Positions 11,540 through 21,930 of a DNA stretch of 64,000 nucleotides are shown here, one piece after another; position 1 is the first letter of the stretch, and each line of letters begins with the position of its first letter. The stretch covers positions 26,986,230 through 27,050,229 of the forward strand of contig OX243814.1 in the NCBI GenBank assembly GCA_945859605.1, read 5' to 3'. The DNA is from Lumbricus rubellus (lineage: Eukaryota; Annelida; Clitellata; Crassiclitellata; Lumbricidae). Both the position numbers and the translations under genes were made by a program. The notes beneath the pieces are model-generated. The model was not told the DNA's origin. It saw only the letters and a program-made list of their open reading frames with translations, and made no database searches.

Positions 11540-12049
11540 TTTTGGTATAGGTAGTTAACACGCAAAATATTTTTTCAAAATTCGTCCTCGAAGATTTGCC
11601 CCAACGAGCTTAAAAATTTTAAAATTGCTTTAAAAAATAAAAAATAAAAAAATTCAATTTTTTTTTAAATGTTAAAAATCAGCTGCAATATTGTTTTAAA
11701 TAAATTAAATGATTGTATTTTGACAATATTAAACAGCAAACACTTAATTAAACATTAGATCAACGAATCCCAGCTGTCCAAAAGTATGCACATTTATCAC
11801 CGTTAAGTAGGTTAAAGCTAAATTTGTGATTCTAAAGCTCCGATTGAAATTCTGCTCTGGTATTGAAGAAAGGCATTAGTTTTCATGATTCCAATCTTAC
11901 AAGGATGATCTGGAATTTTTTTTATAAAGTTTTAATTTTTTATTTATTTTTTATTTTTTAGCAATTTTAAAATATTAAAGCTCGTGGGGGAAAATCTTCG
12001 AGGACGAATTTTGAAGAAATATTTTGCGTGATAACTACCTATACCAAAA
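11540..12049. mobile_element. Foldback element with about 110-bp inverted arms
   Basis: The left arm begins TTTTGGTATAGGTAGTTAAC and includes CAAAATTCGTCCTCGAAGAT. The right arm, ending at 12049, is its reverse complement with only a few mismatches (TAACTACCTATACCAAAA). The loop of about 290 bp is AT-rich and non-coding. I see no clear target-site duplication, so the superfamily is unknown. It lies between the two 0.8-kb direct repeats. Confidence 0.8.
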
Positions 12050-12133
12050 GGCAACGAATTGCCACTAAGCCGTTCTGATTCTAAGAATTTCACGTTTTTC
12101 ACTCCACCCTAATAAGTATATAACATATATACT

Positions 12134-12937
12134 ATAATTATAATATGTTATATTCCTATGCTATTATATCAATGTGATAGGTATTATATAGGCCCACAAA
12201 CAAGGATATAATTATATCTACAATTATAGAGCTACGTATTAAATTTTTGACGACTGCCTGCTTCAATCAATGGCGGATTATTGAATGGCAAATTGTCTAC
12301 AGTGGTCCTTGTACTGGGACAGTCGGTCTTCCTCACGAGACCGTTAAACGTCCCCTTCAACTCAATGCCACAGCCCCCCCCCCCCCCCATCATCGTCCGC
12401 CGTCTGGTGCCTTCCCAGAACGCCCCAGGCAGCTGAGACCCAGTTCAAATAAAGCGTTGGCGGTTGTGACGAGCTTCAGTGTTTGCTTAGACCAAGAGAT
12501 GAGAGCGCGGCACTCAGACCACAGAATTACTTGTGACGATCTGTTTTCAATGTTGTACGTGTAAACATCAGAGAGAGACGGACCAATAAGTAAACAACGT
12601 TGTCCGATTGGCTGGCATCATCGATGCTATGTTTTGACATCTTCGTTCTTCGACTCGAACACTGTGCGCCACGGTGAATTCCCTTCAGTGGTGTGTTTAT
12701 AGTCACTATTTGGCCATTTATTTCCTGTTTATGCAGCTACTCTTAGGGACATAAACTGTTATAGACACACCCAATGGTAGTAGCAGGGGCGGATATAGAA
12801 AATTCTCGAAGGGGGCCAAAATGTTTGTTTATGGGTCTGAAATTTTTCCGTTTGTCTTTGGCCATCAATGACCTGTTTTTTTTAGTCGTACGCTACTTTT
12901 CTCTTTGTCACCTTTTCTGTTACCCGTTGCCTTTTCC
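12134..12937. repeat. 0.8-kb direct repeat, copy 2
   Basis: Second copy of the sequence at 10691-11508 (see there). In this copy the MITE at its right end is complete (12784-13052). Confidence 0.88.
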
Positions 12938-13052
12938 GGTTGCATCGTGGGGCCACACCCATTTTGCCCCGCCAGAATAGCTGACGACAAATTATGTGCA
13001 AATTTCTCAATGGGGGAGGCATGGCCAGATTTGCCCCCTGAATCCGCCCCTG
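12784..13052. mobile_element. hAT-like MITE, CAGGGGCGGAT family
   Basis: Ends CAGGGGCGGATATAG and (reverse complement) CAGGGGCGGATTCAGG. Flanking 8-mers GGTAGTAG and AGTAGTAG match at 7 of 8 positions. A truncated sister lies at about 11340-11508 within the other direct-repeat copy. Confidence 0.85.
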
Positions 13053-13492
13053 AGTAGTAGGCTACCAAGGCTATACCCTATAGTGGTTTGCGTGTATCGA
13101 CGTAGTGTACTAATTTTCTAGCAAAGCTGCTATAAATATCTGCGTGGGTTTTTTATCCAGACTCAGAACTGGTTGTTCCTGGAAAATGCATGACCGAAAT
13201 TCGAGGAAATTCTTCGTGGCGTTGACGAATCGTCGTTTTTGTTTCTGACTTGTTAATGAGATAAGAATAATTAAGCTTATAAAAGGAATTGTAATTGGTT
13301 CAGTTAGTCTGTGTTGCGAATTCAACTGGAGCGCTTTCTTCCCTATAGCTTCGTCAAAAAAGCGTTGGCAGTGCCCACAGAAACAGTACTGTCATCCCAG
13401 CCATTTTGCGGGTCTATTACTCCTGCACTGAAGAATTTCTGCCCAAATATTTCAATTCAATTGAAACTTGCTTTGTTTGAATGTGCATTTAT
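13053..13492. other. No gene seen
   Basis: Nothing recognised. Confidence 0.4.
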
Positions 13493-13650
13493 TATAGCGC
13501 CCCTTCAAGCTCACTCTTCAGAGGCGCTCCCGACTGCAGCGCAGACACTGCATCGGAGTTTCATGCCGAAGCGCTGAGCAAGGTCCCTACGCGGCGAATT
13601 GAGGTGGATTCCAACCTTCAATCCTCCTGCTGTAAGGCAACGAACATACT
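13493..13650 (-). mobile_element. tRNA-derived SINE (copy 3), damaged
   Basis: On the minus strand it has the tail hairpin (plus-strand TATAGCGCCCCTTCAAG ... AGAGGCGCTCCCGAC), the GAAACTCCGATGCAGTGTC body and a decayed tRNA head with the B-box changed. The GGGCAAGTCC block is missing. Confidence 0.8.
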
Positions 13651-13799
13651 CAAAGGGAACAACAACTAAACATACAAATATTTTTTGGCATCTTCGCCAA
13701 TTATTTATTGGCCTGACCTGTGTTACAGTAGGCTGCACCAGTTGCCTTCGTTGGTGCTAATTCGAATAACCTCACTCACTTTGTTTATCGTTTCTCGAC

Positions 13800-13870
13800 T
13801 TAACCCTTTAATGCCGGAGGGTATAGGATGTCCCATACCATTTACTACCATCTTGTCATTAAAGGGTTAA
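13800..13870. mobile_element. 71-bp TTAA-bounded palindromic element (piggyBac-like)
   Basis: Begins TTAACCCTTTAATG and ends CATTAAAGGGTTAA, a 14-bp perfect inverted repeat that includes TTAA at both edges. TTAA is the piggyBac target and the CCCTTT start is typical of that superfamily. A second element with the same ends is at 47222-47291. Confidence 0.6.
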
Positions 13871-14078
13871 CGCAATGCTGTAAATCGGATTAGTTTACGG
13901 TGCGATCGATCTGCAATTCCGGAAGGGCGTTTACACTTACCTAACTAACCTCAGGCAATTTCCTCACCGACACACCGTATCTTACTATCGTGCTATAGAG
14001 TATAGAATATTAATTTACAAATTCATCTTGTCAAATTCTCTGCAACAATTCATGCATGGTCTGATTGCGGTCTTAGAT

Positions 14079-14235
14079 CAGGGTGAGAATTGCTGTGGAG
14101 CTTGAGGGGCTCAACCCCTTCGTCTTTCTTAGGACCCCATTATTATAGCAAGGTCTTCGTTTCACACACAAGCTCCACGTGGATCATACTTTCACGGTTT
14201 CACCCCACAGTTATTTTTCTGCAATTCACGCACTG
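14079..14235. mobile_element. hAT-like MITE, CAGGGTGAGAATT family (copy 2)
   Basis: Ends CAGGGTGAGAATTGC and (reverse complement) CAGTGCGTGAATTGC. It shares CCCCATTATTATAG-like and CAGTTATTTTTC segments with the outermost shell of the nest at 28566-29894. Flanking 8-mers match poorly (5 of 8). Confidence 0.65.
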
Positions 14236-15093
14236 TCTAATGTGGCTATAGGATTTAGCTGCTTCACAAAATGTGATCTCACCGTATACCATTTCAAGCA
14301 TTTGATAGTTAAACAACATTACCTAACTACATGTACATGTAGCTGACCTGTTACGGTCCACATCCACCCGTAGGCCTACGTCTGTTTGTCTGCTTGTGGT
14401 TGCATTTGCAAGCATCTGTAGACCTTTATGTGCATCTGTCTGTCTGTCTTTTTGTTTGTCTGTCCTTTTGTCTGTCTGTCTTTGAACACTCTTTGTGTCC
14501 TAGCTCTGTTTACGTTTCTTCGGCCTCTTCTGTCAAGAGATCTGAGAAACGTGCTCAAGCAAGAAGGGGAAGAAATGACAGTCTTGAGTATCGGAAAGAT
14601 TATGCAGAAAGATATTTTCTGTTTGTCGAGCCCCGTTTTTCTTTCTCGTCAATATTTACCACCAATTTAGCCATCTATTTCTGCATCCCACTTACTTGTC
14701 CTAATTGTCTGCGTTTGCCCTTGTACTTGTTACTGGCTACACAATCATGTCCGTATCCTGGCATCTGCCGCATGATCTGCGTGTCATCTATATATTTATC
14801 TGATTTAAGATGACTGTATCTTCACCTCCACGCTTGATTTAAGGGAGACCACAACATTTGCCCGTCTCTCTCTGTCTGTCTGTTCGTCTCCGTGTATGTC
14901 CAGCGTCCCCGCTGCCTGTCAGCCGACCAGTCAACTTTCACTCACGCAGCGCAGATGCGGTTCAGAGGCAAAACATCCTCCAAGTCGCCGATGCTAAGCA
15001 CACCATGTCAACGACTCAGCAAACAACGTCTTCAGCCGATGCAAGCATAACGTTCATCCGGCGCCAGATGCTGACAATTACCGCCAGGAGCGC
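14236..15093. other. No gene seen; TGTCTGTC run at about 14380-14490
   Basis: Besides the degenerate (TGTC)n run no signal was recognised. Confidence 0.4.
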
Positions 15094-15491
15094 CAGCGTT
15101 GCCACTCTAAAAAATGGAAAGAAAACAAGTTGGAGGGTCAGAAACAACCCAAGAAAACCCAAGTTGCCCAAATCTTTAAAAAATGTCGACAATTTCCCGT
15201 CAAAAAATTTGTCGACCTTTTTTTAAAAGTCATCCGGTCCAAAATAAATCTTTCAATTTCTCGTCCAAAAATTCTGATGACCTTTTTTTAGTCATCCGGT
15301 CCAAATCTTTCAAAAATGTCCACAATTTCCAGATTTTCTTAATCGAAAGAGAAAACCCAAGCCAAAAAACCCAAGATTTTTCCCGAAAAACCCTAGCAAA
15401 AACCCAATTTCTTTCAGAAAAAAACCCATTTCCCAAGTTCGGATCGAAAAACCCAAGATCTTGTGAAAAAACCCAAGGAGTGGCAACGCTG
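15094..15491. mobile_element. hAT-like MITE, CAGCGTTGCCACTC family
   Basis: Left end CAGCGTTGCCACTCT, right end GAGTGGCAACGCTG. The flanks CCAGGAGCGC and CCAGGAACGC match at 9 of 10 positions, a slightly long duplication for hAT. The interior holds two copies of the GACGACC/GATGACC-T7-(A)GTCATCCGGTCC hairpin module and AAAACCCAAG-rich sequence. Confidence 0.8.
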
Positions 15492-15919
15492 CCAGGAACG
15501 CCAGCTGCAGCCTCCCTTCAGGGCACCCGCGCACGGGGGAGGCCGAGAGAGGCACAAGTTGGTTAAACATTTGGCCTCTTAAGTCGGTTTTGGCGATCGC
15601 AAGCACCGTTAATTTTCACCGTCATTTAAAGGAATAAAGCGGCTTTCACGGCGAAGACTAATTGCAATGCTGAGCGATAGATGATGCACTGTTTCATTGT
15701 AGGCCACGCATTTTATTGGGGCGTGTTGTCGGATAAGACCCGTACCACGGTACTCGCAACCGTGTAAGAACTAAACTTGTAGGCCTTGGCCTACATTTTG
15801 AAGCAACAATAAAGTGCAGCATGGTTTTCGCTGTTATCCCAAGCGAATGGATTTGGCTGCGACCTGCACAGTACACGTATCGACCATTTAAGCTGCATTA
15901 TAGAATGAACGAGTGCTAT
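15492..15919. other. No gene seen
   Basis: Nothing recognised. Confidence 0.4.
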
Positions 15920-16112
15920 CAGGGCTGTTATAAAAAGAAATTTTTTGAACTGCACAACCCTTTCTTTGCAATCCCATCATCCATTATAAATTACTTACAA
16001 ATGCAGTACAAGGACCTTTTGCTGGTTTTAGCTGTACAGAAGCGCTTCTGCAGCTGCACAAATCCATGTAGAACTGCACATTTTGTGTACAACTGCACGT
16101 TAAAAAACCCTG
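15920..16112 (+). mobile_element. hAT-like MITE, CAGGGCTTTTTTAACG family (copy J2)
   Basis: Starts CAGGGCTGTTATAAAAAG and ends CACGTTAAAAAACCCTG. It is flanked on both sides by AGTGCTAT, a perfect 8-bp target-site duplication. An open frame of 127 residues that crosses it is not a gene. Confidence 0.9.
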
Positions 16113-17560
16113 AGTGCTATGCGGATGTCTATTCGAATTCTACATGTAAACTACACGAGGCAGGTAAAAACAGAGCGAAACAAAAAAGAACAGAAGTAGG
16201 CTAATCAGGGCAAAAAAGAGGGATTGCAAAAGCAATTTAATGAAAGCAAAGCGGAGCACAACAGTGACTGTAGGCGTATACAAACCGGGAAATTGCATTG
16301 CAGTTTTAAAAACCGCGAGATGAAAGCGAGCAATGAACAGCAGCTCGGAGCATAGGCCTGCCAGACAGAACAGAGCAGAGGGAAACAAAAACGGCCAGAA
16401 CCTAATAAAGGACGGGCTTCAGAAGACCAAACGCCAGAAATCCATCCGTGTGTGTGCTGAACTTAAGAGCCATAATAATAATTATTATTCATGCATGCGT
16501 TCCTGTTCATCTGTTTATTCGCTGTGGACATCGAGTCTATATTTCCAGGAAATGTCTCTGTCAACGAAGCTTTGATCGAACATCACGTGTGCTGTCCACA
16601 GGTCTACTTTCCTGACTGTTTTGCTGAACTAGGCCTATTATAGAATGCATGCAAAACAATGGATAGCCAGAATATGTCTTCCAAGAAGCCTTTGGCATCT
16701 TGATTTCTAAATAATTATGTCGGTCGATGGTGTACTGGAAATAATTGGTGCATTCGAGATTCATTACCTGCGCTACGTGTTGAGCACATTAAGGTTGTAA
16801 TATACACCTAATTACATTTCTTGAATTTTTTAATAAGACTGTCCAATATGCTGCATATAATGGTCCAATTTAATGTAGCCTATCTATTCCATAGCGTCTG
16901 CATAATAAAAAGAAATATAATATATTATTTTAAAATTCAGCTGCAGCAGGACCTATGTAAAATAATATCATACACATTGCATTTTCCATTATTTTCCGAA
17001 AGGATGTGATTATTATTTAATTTGTGCGAGATGATTAATAGATTTTTACACGTCCTGTAACTGTTATCTGCTCAGCCATGCACGGTCCCGAATTTGCAAG
17101 TGAATGTTATTTTGTATATAATATGCACGAGCCAGGTGTTATTAGCAGGTACAGTAATTGTACGATTGGGACCGAGAACAGCATCAAAGAGAGACTTAGA
17201 GACGTATGAAGACTCTTGATGAAGCAGAAAAGGATCAGAGAAGGCAGACGAGAAAGAAAAATGAAAGGAAGGAGAAAGAAAATAAAGGACAAACAGAAAA
17301 CACAAAATAATTGCTCTTGAGAGACTGAGAGAGTTAAACATGTGCAAACAAAGGAACATATAGAGATCAAGAGAACGCGTGACAGAGATGGAGAGGGAGA
17401 GAGAGAGGGACGGAGGAAGGGAGGAGGGAGGGAGGAGGGAGAATGAAAAGGATTAGGCTTCGTCTGCAGAGTAGACTCTGAGCCAACACTAAAATTCGTA
17501 ATAAAAGCATATAGGCCCTTTCTTATGATACACTCCCTGGCATGTACACGCACCCACACC
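16113..17560. other. No gene seen; purine-rich block 17210-17460
   Basis: A GA-rich block (GAGAGGGA, GGAGGGAG) fills the right part. No coding signal. Confidence 0.4.
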
Positions 17561-17564
17561 CAGG

Positions 17565-17580
17565 CCTACACCCACACCCA

Positions 17581-17620
<40 letters not shown>

Positions 17621-17735
17621 AACAAACACATACACACAAACAGAGACAGACAGAGACAGACAGAGGCAAAGAGAGACATAGAGAGACATAGAGACAAAGA
17701 CAGAAACAGAGACAAAGAGACAATGAGACAGACAG
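17565..17735. repeat. Compound microsatellite (CA)n / (GACAGA)n
   Basis: CACCCA and CA units, then AAACA, then degenerate GACAGAGA repeats. Confidence 0.93.
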
Positions 17736-17912
17736 ATAGAACTGGCACTGGTAGACGATCAATTAAACAGCTGGACACGCCAAGGCAAGAGCAGACCTTT
17801 ACTTCTATAGGACGTCTTTTCCAGTCGCTTCTAAAAGCATGACTGATGCAGCCACGACCTCCATTCGAGAGACATGCAGAGAGTCACATAGTCTATAAGT
17901 ACACCGATACAA

Positions 17913-17913
<1 letters not shown>

Positions 17914-18005
<92 letters not shown>

Positions 18006-18080
18006 GCCAGCCAGACAGACAGACAGATAGATAGACAGACAGACAGAAAGACAGACAAACAAGCAAACAGATAGATAAAT
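17914..18080. repeat. (GACA)n microsatellite
   Basis: About 30 tandem GACA units, degenerating rightward. Confidence 0.95.
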
Positions 18081-18617
18081 AGAGAGACATGAAGACCGTA
18101 AGTCAGACGGCAGTATCACCATCAATCTGTTAATCCATGCACGGATTAACCGCTGATTCGACTGAAGGTCACCCGTCGGTTCTGCTCTCTGTGACCCGTT
18201 TCTCTGAGTACCAGTACTACCAGGTATAGCGAATGAAACGAGTCTATACGTGAAAGTCTCTTCCATTAGAGCAACATCGTGATGAATTTGTGCGACGGAG
18301 CGCACCATGCTGTTTATGGGTCGTAAGTCATTGTGCAAGGGAAATGAATCGGCAATTAGATGCATGGCTCTGGAGACTGTGTATACAGTGTGTATACACT
18401 GGACATGTCATCAACTGATCTATTATGAGACAGGAATGAATCTACGCTGACGTGACGGTAATGATCATTCGTTCAACGAGAAAGATTCAGAGCATGAAAA
18501 ACTGAATTGCACTTGATTTAATGATTTAATATGCGTTTGTTATGGTGGTCAATGTGTAAGTAGGCTATAACTGTCTCGTAGGCTCGTATGCGACTATAAA
18601 TACTCGTAATAATGACT
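18081..18617. other. No gene seen
   Basis: Nothing recognised. Confidence 0.4.
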
Positions 18618-18619
18618 TG

Positions 18620-18657
<38 letters not shown>

Positions 18658-18920
18658 GTGCTCTGCCCGTAGGCAGGTTCATTGGCTTTACGCCCCTGGG
18701 GATGAGATGAGTGAGGTGATTTCCCGTTGCCTTCCCCACAGACAATGATGGGTAAGCAACTTGCCCAAGGTCGTTCCGCAGCAGCGTGCGCCACCGCGTC
18801 CCATGCGTGCTAGCCCGAGATATCTAAATCTCTAAATGTCAACTCCCAGTCCGGAACTTGAATCGCAGTCCATTGCAACCAACAGACGAATGCCGCTCTC
18901 GCTTACCGGTGTAGATAACT
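18618..18920 (-). mobile_element. Second SINE type with (ATC)n tail, minus strand
   Basis: On the minus strand a tRNA-like head (about 18910-18840) has GTTGGTTGCAATGG and GATTCAAGTTCC in A-box and B-box positions. It is followed by CCTTGGGCAAGTTGCTTACC, GGAAGGCAACGGGAAATCAC and a (ATC)n tail at 18618-18658. The CCTTGGGCAAG block resembles that of the other SINE family here. No target-site duplication was found. Confidence 0.5.
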
Positions 18921-19284
18921 AGGCTAGTACATGACTTACATGTATATTTTATACAATAAATGAATGGGCTAGTATTTGGACGCATACATAATACTTATAC
19001 ATGTAGGCCTATATTATATACATACATGTTTGTATATCGACAGGTTCACGCATGGGCCTACAAACATGTTACATAAACACATAGATAATATTTAGATTAC
19101 TATGGACTGTCTATTATAGACTGTCTATTATTATGAAAATTTAATGTCTAACGTTTGCCTTGAAATCATGATTGGCACTGATTTAAAAATAATACTTGAT
19201 TATTGTCCTTTATTTTGCTTCGATTAACGGATTGAATTATAGATCAGTTTGGTATCTCTGTCAACGAAAGAGGCAACAAGCAAA
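18921..19284. other. No gene seen
   Basis: Nothing recognised; several TAGGCCTA-like octamers. Confidence 0.4.
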
Positions 19285-19354
19285 ATGGAGAAACAGGCAG
19301 ACAGACAAACAGACAGAAGAGAGACATACAAGACAGACATACAGATATAAAGTC

Positions 19355-19395
<41 letters not shown>

Positions 19396-19520
19396 AGACA
19401 AACATACAGATGATAATATAAAGTCAGACAGGCAGGCATACAAACAAACAGACATGCGCACAGGCAAGCCGATAGACAGACAGTTAGACCGACAGATAAG
19501 CAGACCAACAGACATACAGT
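19285..19520. repeat. Degenerate (GACA)n microsatellite
   Basis: Runs of GACAGACA with interruptions (AAACAAGACA, GGCAGGCATA). Confidence 0.92.
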
Positions 19521-20300
19521 GCATGACCAGCTCAGTGGCATCAAAAGGCTGATGGAGATTGGAGATGATAGAAATATCGATGGATCATCCAACGTGAGTG
19601 GAATACATCACCAGAGTCGTCGGTGCAATTATCATTCAGTTCATTAATGCTGGCGGTAATGATTCGGCTCATTGATAAATGGTTGGAAGGCAAAAAACGG
19701 TCAAAGAGAGGTCAAGCCTTCCAGCAGCATATCCTAGCCAGAACCATCGATTTTAGTGCATAAAACATCATTTACCAAATTATTAATGTTGTCAATGATT
19801 AGTGACTTTGACGTGTGATTTGTCTTTTTGGGTAAATTCGTGCATGCGTGTGTGCATCCATTAATTTTATCTAGCGTATATATGCACACGGCTTGGGTAT
19901 TCGGATTTTTGTGTTTATCCGTTAGTGTATACAGGGATGTTCCATGATCTATGTATAACAAACGTATTTAAGTCCTGACGCATAGAACAGTTAATGAATA
20001 TGCCTATCTGGATCACTGGCTATTCTGGAAGTAATGAACCTAAAATGATGATACACAGTTCCAGCGGACAGAATTATATGAAATAGGTTGATCAATTATA
20101 GACACCATAGCCTAAAAAAAAACTTGGAAAATCATTGCAGATCTTATATTCGACAATAGACCAATCGGCCTATAGGCTACTATGGTCGTCATTGGAGTTA
20201 GCCTATAGGCCTACCTATTAGGCTTCGTAATGAACGTCTTTGTCCTTCTTTGCCCCTTTTCCGCAAGCGTTTGAAAACCATTCTCTTTGATTATGGTTTG
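19521..20300. other. No gene seen
   Basis: Nothing recognised. Confidence 0.4.
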
Positions 20301-20650
20301 GTGTCAGATCGGGAGCGTCTCTCAGGAGTTCTCTTGAAGTCTTCTTCTTTCCCTTCAGGCTAGAATTATTCCCTCTGGCGAGGGGTCAGCCACTCGGATC
20401 CTTCTCCTCCACTTGTCTCTGTTTCCAGTGTCTTCCTTCTTCATTTTGAGCAGCTTCAGGTCCTGTTGTATCACGTCCTCCCATCTTTTCTTCTGTCGTC
20501 CCCGACTGCGTCGACCATATACCTCCGCTTGCATGATTCTTTTGACACAGCTATTCTCCTCTTTTCTCATTACGTATCCATACCACCTCAGCCTGGTCTC
20601 TCGTGCCTTGGAGTTCTCTTGAAGTGGCGCTACATAAATGTGCGATTACA
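20301..20650 (+). mobile_element. LINE/SINE hairpin tail, interrupted by another LINE
   Basis: GGGAGCGTCTCTCAGGAGTT at 20311 and GTGGCGCTACATAAATG at 20624 are the two halves of the hairpin tail that ends the SINEs and LINEs elsewhere in this window. A second retrotransposon fragment (20341-20609) splits them. Confidence 0.8.
20341..20609 (-). mobile_element. 5'-truncated non-LTR retrotransposon insertion with 16-bp TSD
   Basis: On the minus strand the open frame from about 20607 to 20355 reads LRWYGYVMRKEENSCVKRIM, then GRRSRGRQKKRWEDVIQQDL and DKWRRRIRVADPSPEG before a stop. This is the cysteine-poor C-terminal tail (R-W-x-GHV-x-R ... GxRxxGRPxxRWxD) typical of RTE- and Jockey-like reverse transcriptases that resemble CFDP2-type fusions. 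The fragment is flanked by GGAGTTCTCTTGAAGT at 20325-20340 and 20610-20625, a perfect 16-bp target-site duplication. The 3' end runs into a short GAAGAAGA tail. The coding part is open but only a small tail of ORF2. Confidence 0.85.
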
Positions 20651-21499
20651 ATTACAATTGCACTTGGAATCCTGTATATAGGCCCACACGAAATGTCATT
20701 GTTCATCCAATTTAACGCCATTACGATAATGGCATAGGCTACTGCTTTCATCGTCCTGTTAAAATTCGTCCCCTCATTTGCAGCAGCGCATGAGATCATC
20801 ATCAATCATAGTAGATCCAAACTCGGTCGTCACTATAGGAAATTCGCAGATGATCCTGTTGCGTCAATTGGGGTCAATCGAAAGGTCGCGGATTCAAATC
20901 CCAACCAGTGCGGAATTTTGGTTCGGCATTTTCTGTCCTAACTGCACCTTCTAACAAACTCAGCTATGATTATGATTGGTATAGTCTACACTGATCGTGC
21001 ACTGTCGGTGGGAAGATAAGACGACGAGGGAGAGTGCTGGACATCTGCCTTCGTAATTGATATGCTGATCAGGGCCGTGTTTAACATAGGTCCATTCGGT
21101 GCGGTGCACCGAATGCCCTTGAGCCGAAAGTTTTATTGCTATTGGCCAAATGTCTTCTTGCGAGTCTCAGTGTTACCTAAACCTTTTTTTAAATCATTAA
21201 AAATTCAGAAAGTGTAAGAAACCAATTAATTTCACTTAGTTCACTGACGTTGCGTGCTTGGTTACTGACCTGCCACAGCCGACAAACCACGTAGACTAGC
21301 CTATCGAACAGCAGGTTTTTGTAAAATGACTAATTTTTAAGATCAGGTTTGTTTCAGAATATAAAGTGTTAACGGGCTCTATGAAGTCTATTATGCCTAC
21401 TCTTAACCTCAAAACCAGGCCAGTTACTTTGGGGCTTCTAGTAGCCTACTACTTAGTAGCCTATTAAGTATTTGGGAATGACCAGGGATAAATCATAAG
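20651..21499. other. No gene; possible SINE head and hAT left end
   Basis: GGTCGCGGATTCAAATCCC at about 20882 resembles a tRNA B-box. CAGGGCCGTGTTTAACATAG at about 21070 resembles a hAT left terminus, but no right partner was found. Confidence 0.35.
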
Positions 21500-21820
21500 C
21501 ATAGGCGTAAGGAGACGAGGGTCCAGAGGGCAAATGCACCTAAATTTCGGGCGTCTGATTTATCGGGCAAGCAGACCCGGGAAAAAAAATTCCGGCAAAC
21601 GTACCGGATGACTAAAAAAAGGTCGTCAGAATTTTCGGGCAAAAAGTAGCGTAAAATTTTTGAAGATTTCGGTCGGATGTCTAAAAAAAGGTCATCAGAA
21701 TTTTCGGGCAAACGTAACGGGAATTTTTCTTAAGATTTCGGCAGGATGACAAAAAACTTTTTGGGCAAAAGTCCCATTTTTGCCACCCCCTTCACTGCTG
21801 GAATGTCCCCTACGCCTATG
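21500..21820. mobile_element. hAT-like MITE, CATAGGCGTA family (copy 2)
   Basis: Ends CATAGGCGTAAGG and CCCCTACGCCTATG with ATCATAAG on both sides, a perfect 8-bp TSD. The interior has three copies of the hairpin module, for example GGATGACT-A7-GGTCGTC. Confidence 0.93.
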
Positions 21821-21930
21821 ATCATAAGTGGAATATGAAGATAAACGTCTTTACTCAGCGAAGAGGTCATACAGAGAGTAAAAGTGTAGCTACCGTAAAA
21901 GCCCCATAGGACAATATAAATTTCTTTATA
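21821..21930. other. Spacer between two transposons
   Basis: TSD of the left MITE, then about 100 bp of unassigned sequence. Confidence 0.5.

Noticed and set aside
10691..12937. LTR retrotransposon
   Set aside because: The paired direct repeats lack TG/CA ends, a primer-binding site, a polypurine tract and any gag/pol sequence; the gap is a foldback.
15821..16204. 127-residue open frame
   Set aside because: It runs through a MITE with a perfect TSD, so it cannot be one ancestral gene.
20870..20930. tRNA-like B-box GGTCGCGGATTCAAATCCC
   Set aside because: No A-box at the right spacing and no second copy seen; at best a SINE remnant.
21064..21130. hAT left terminus CAGGGCCGTGTTTAAC
   Set aside because: No matching right end or TSD was found downstream.
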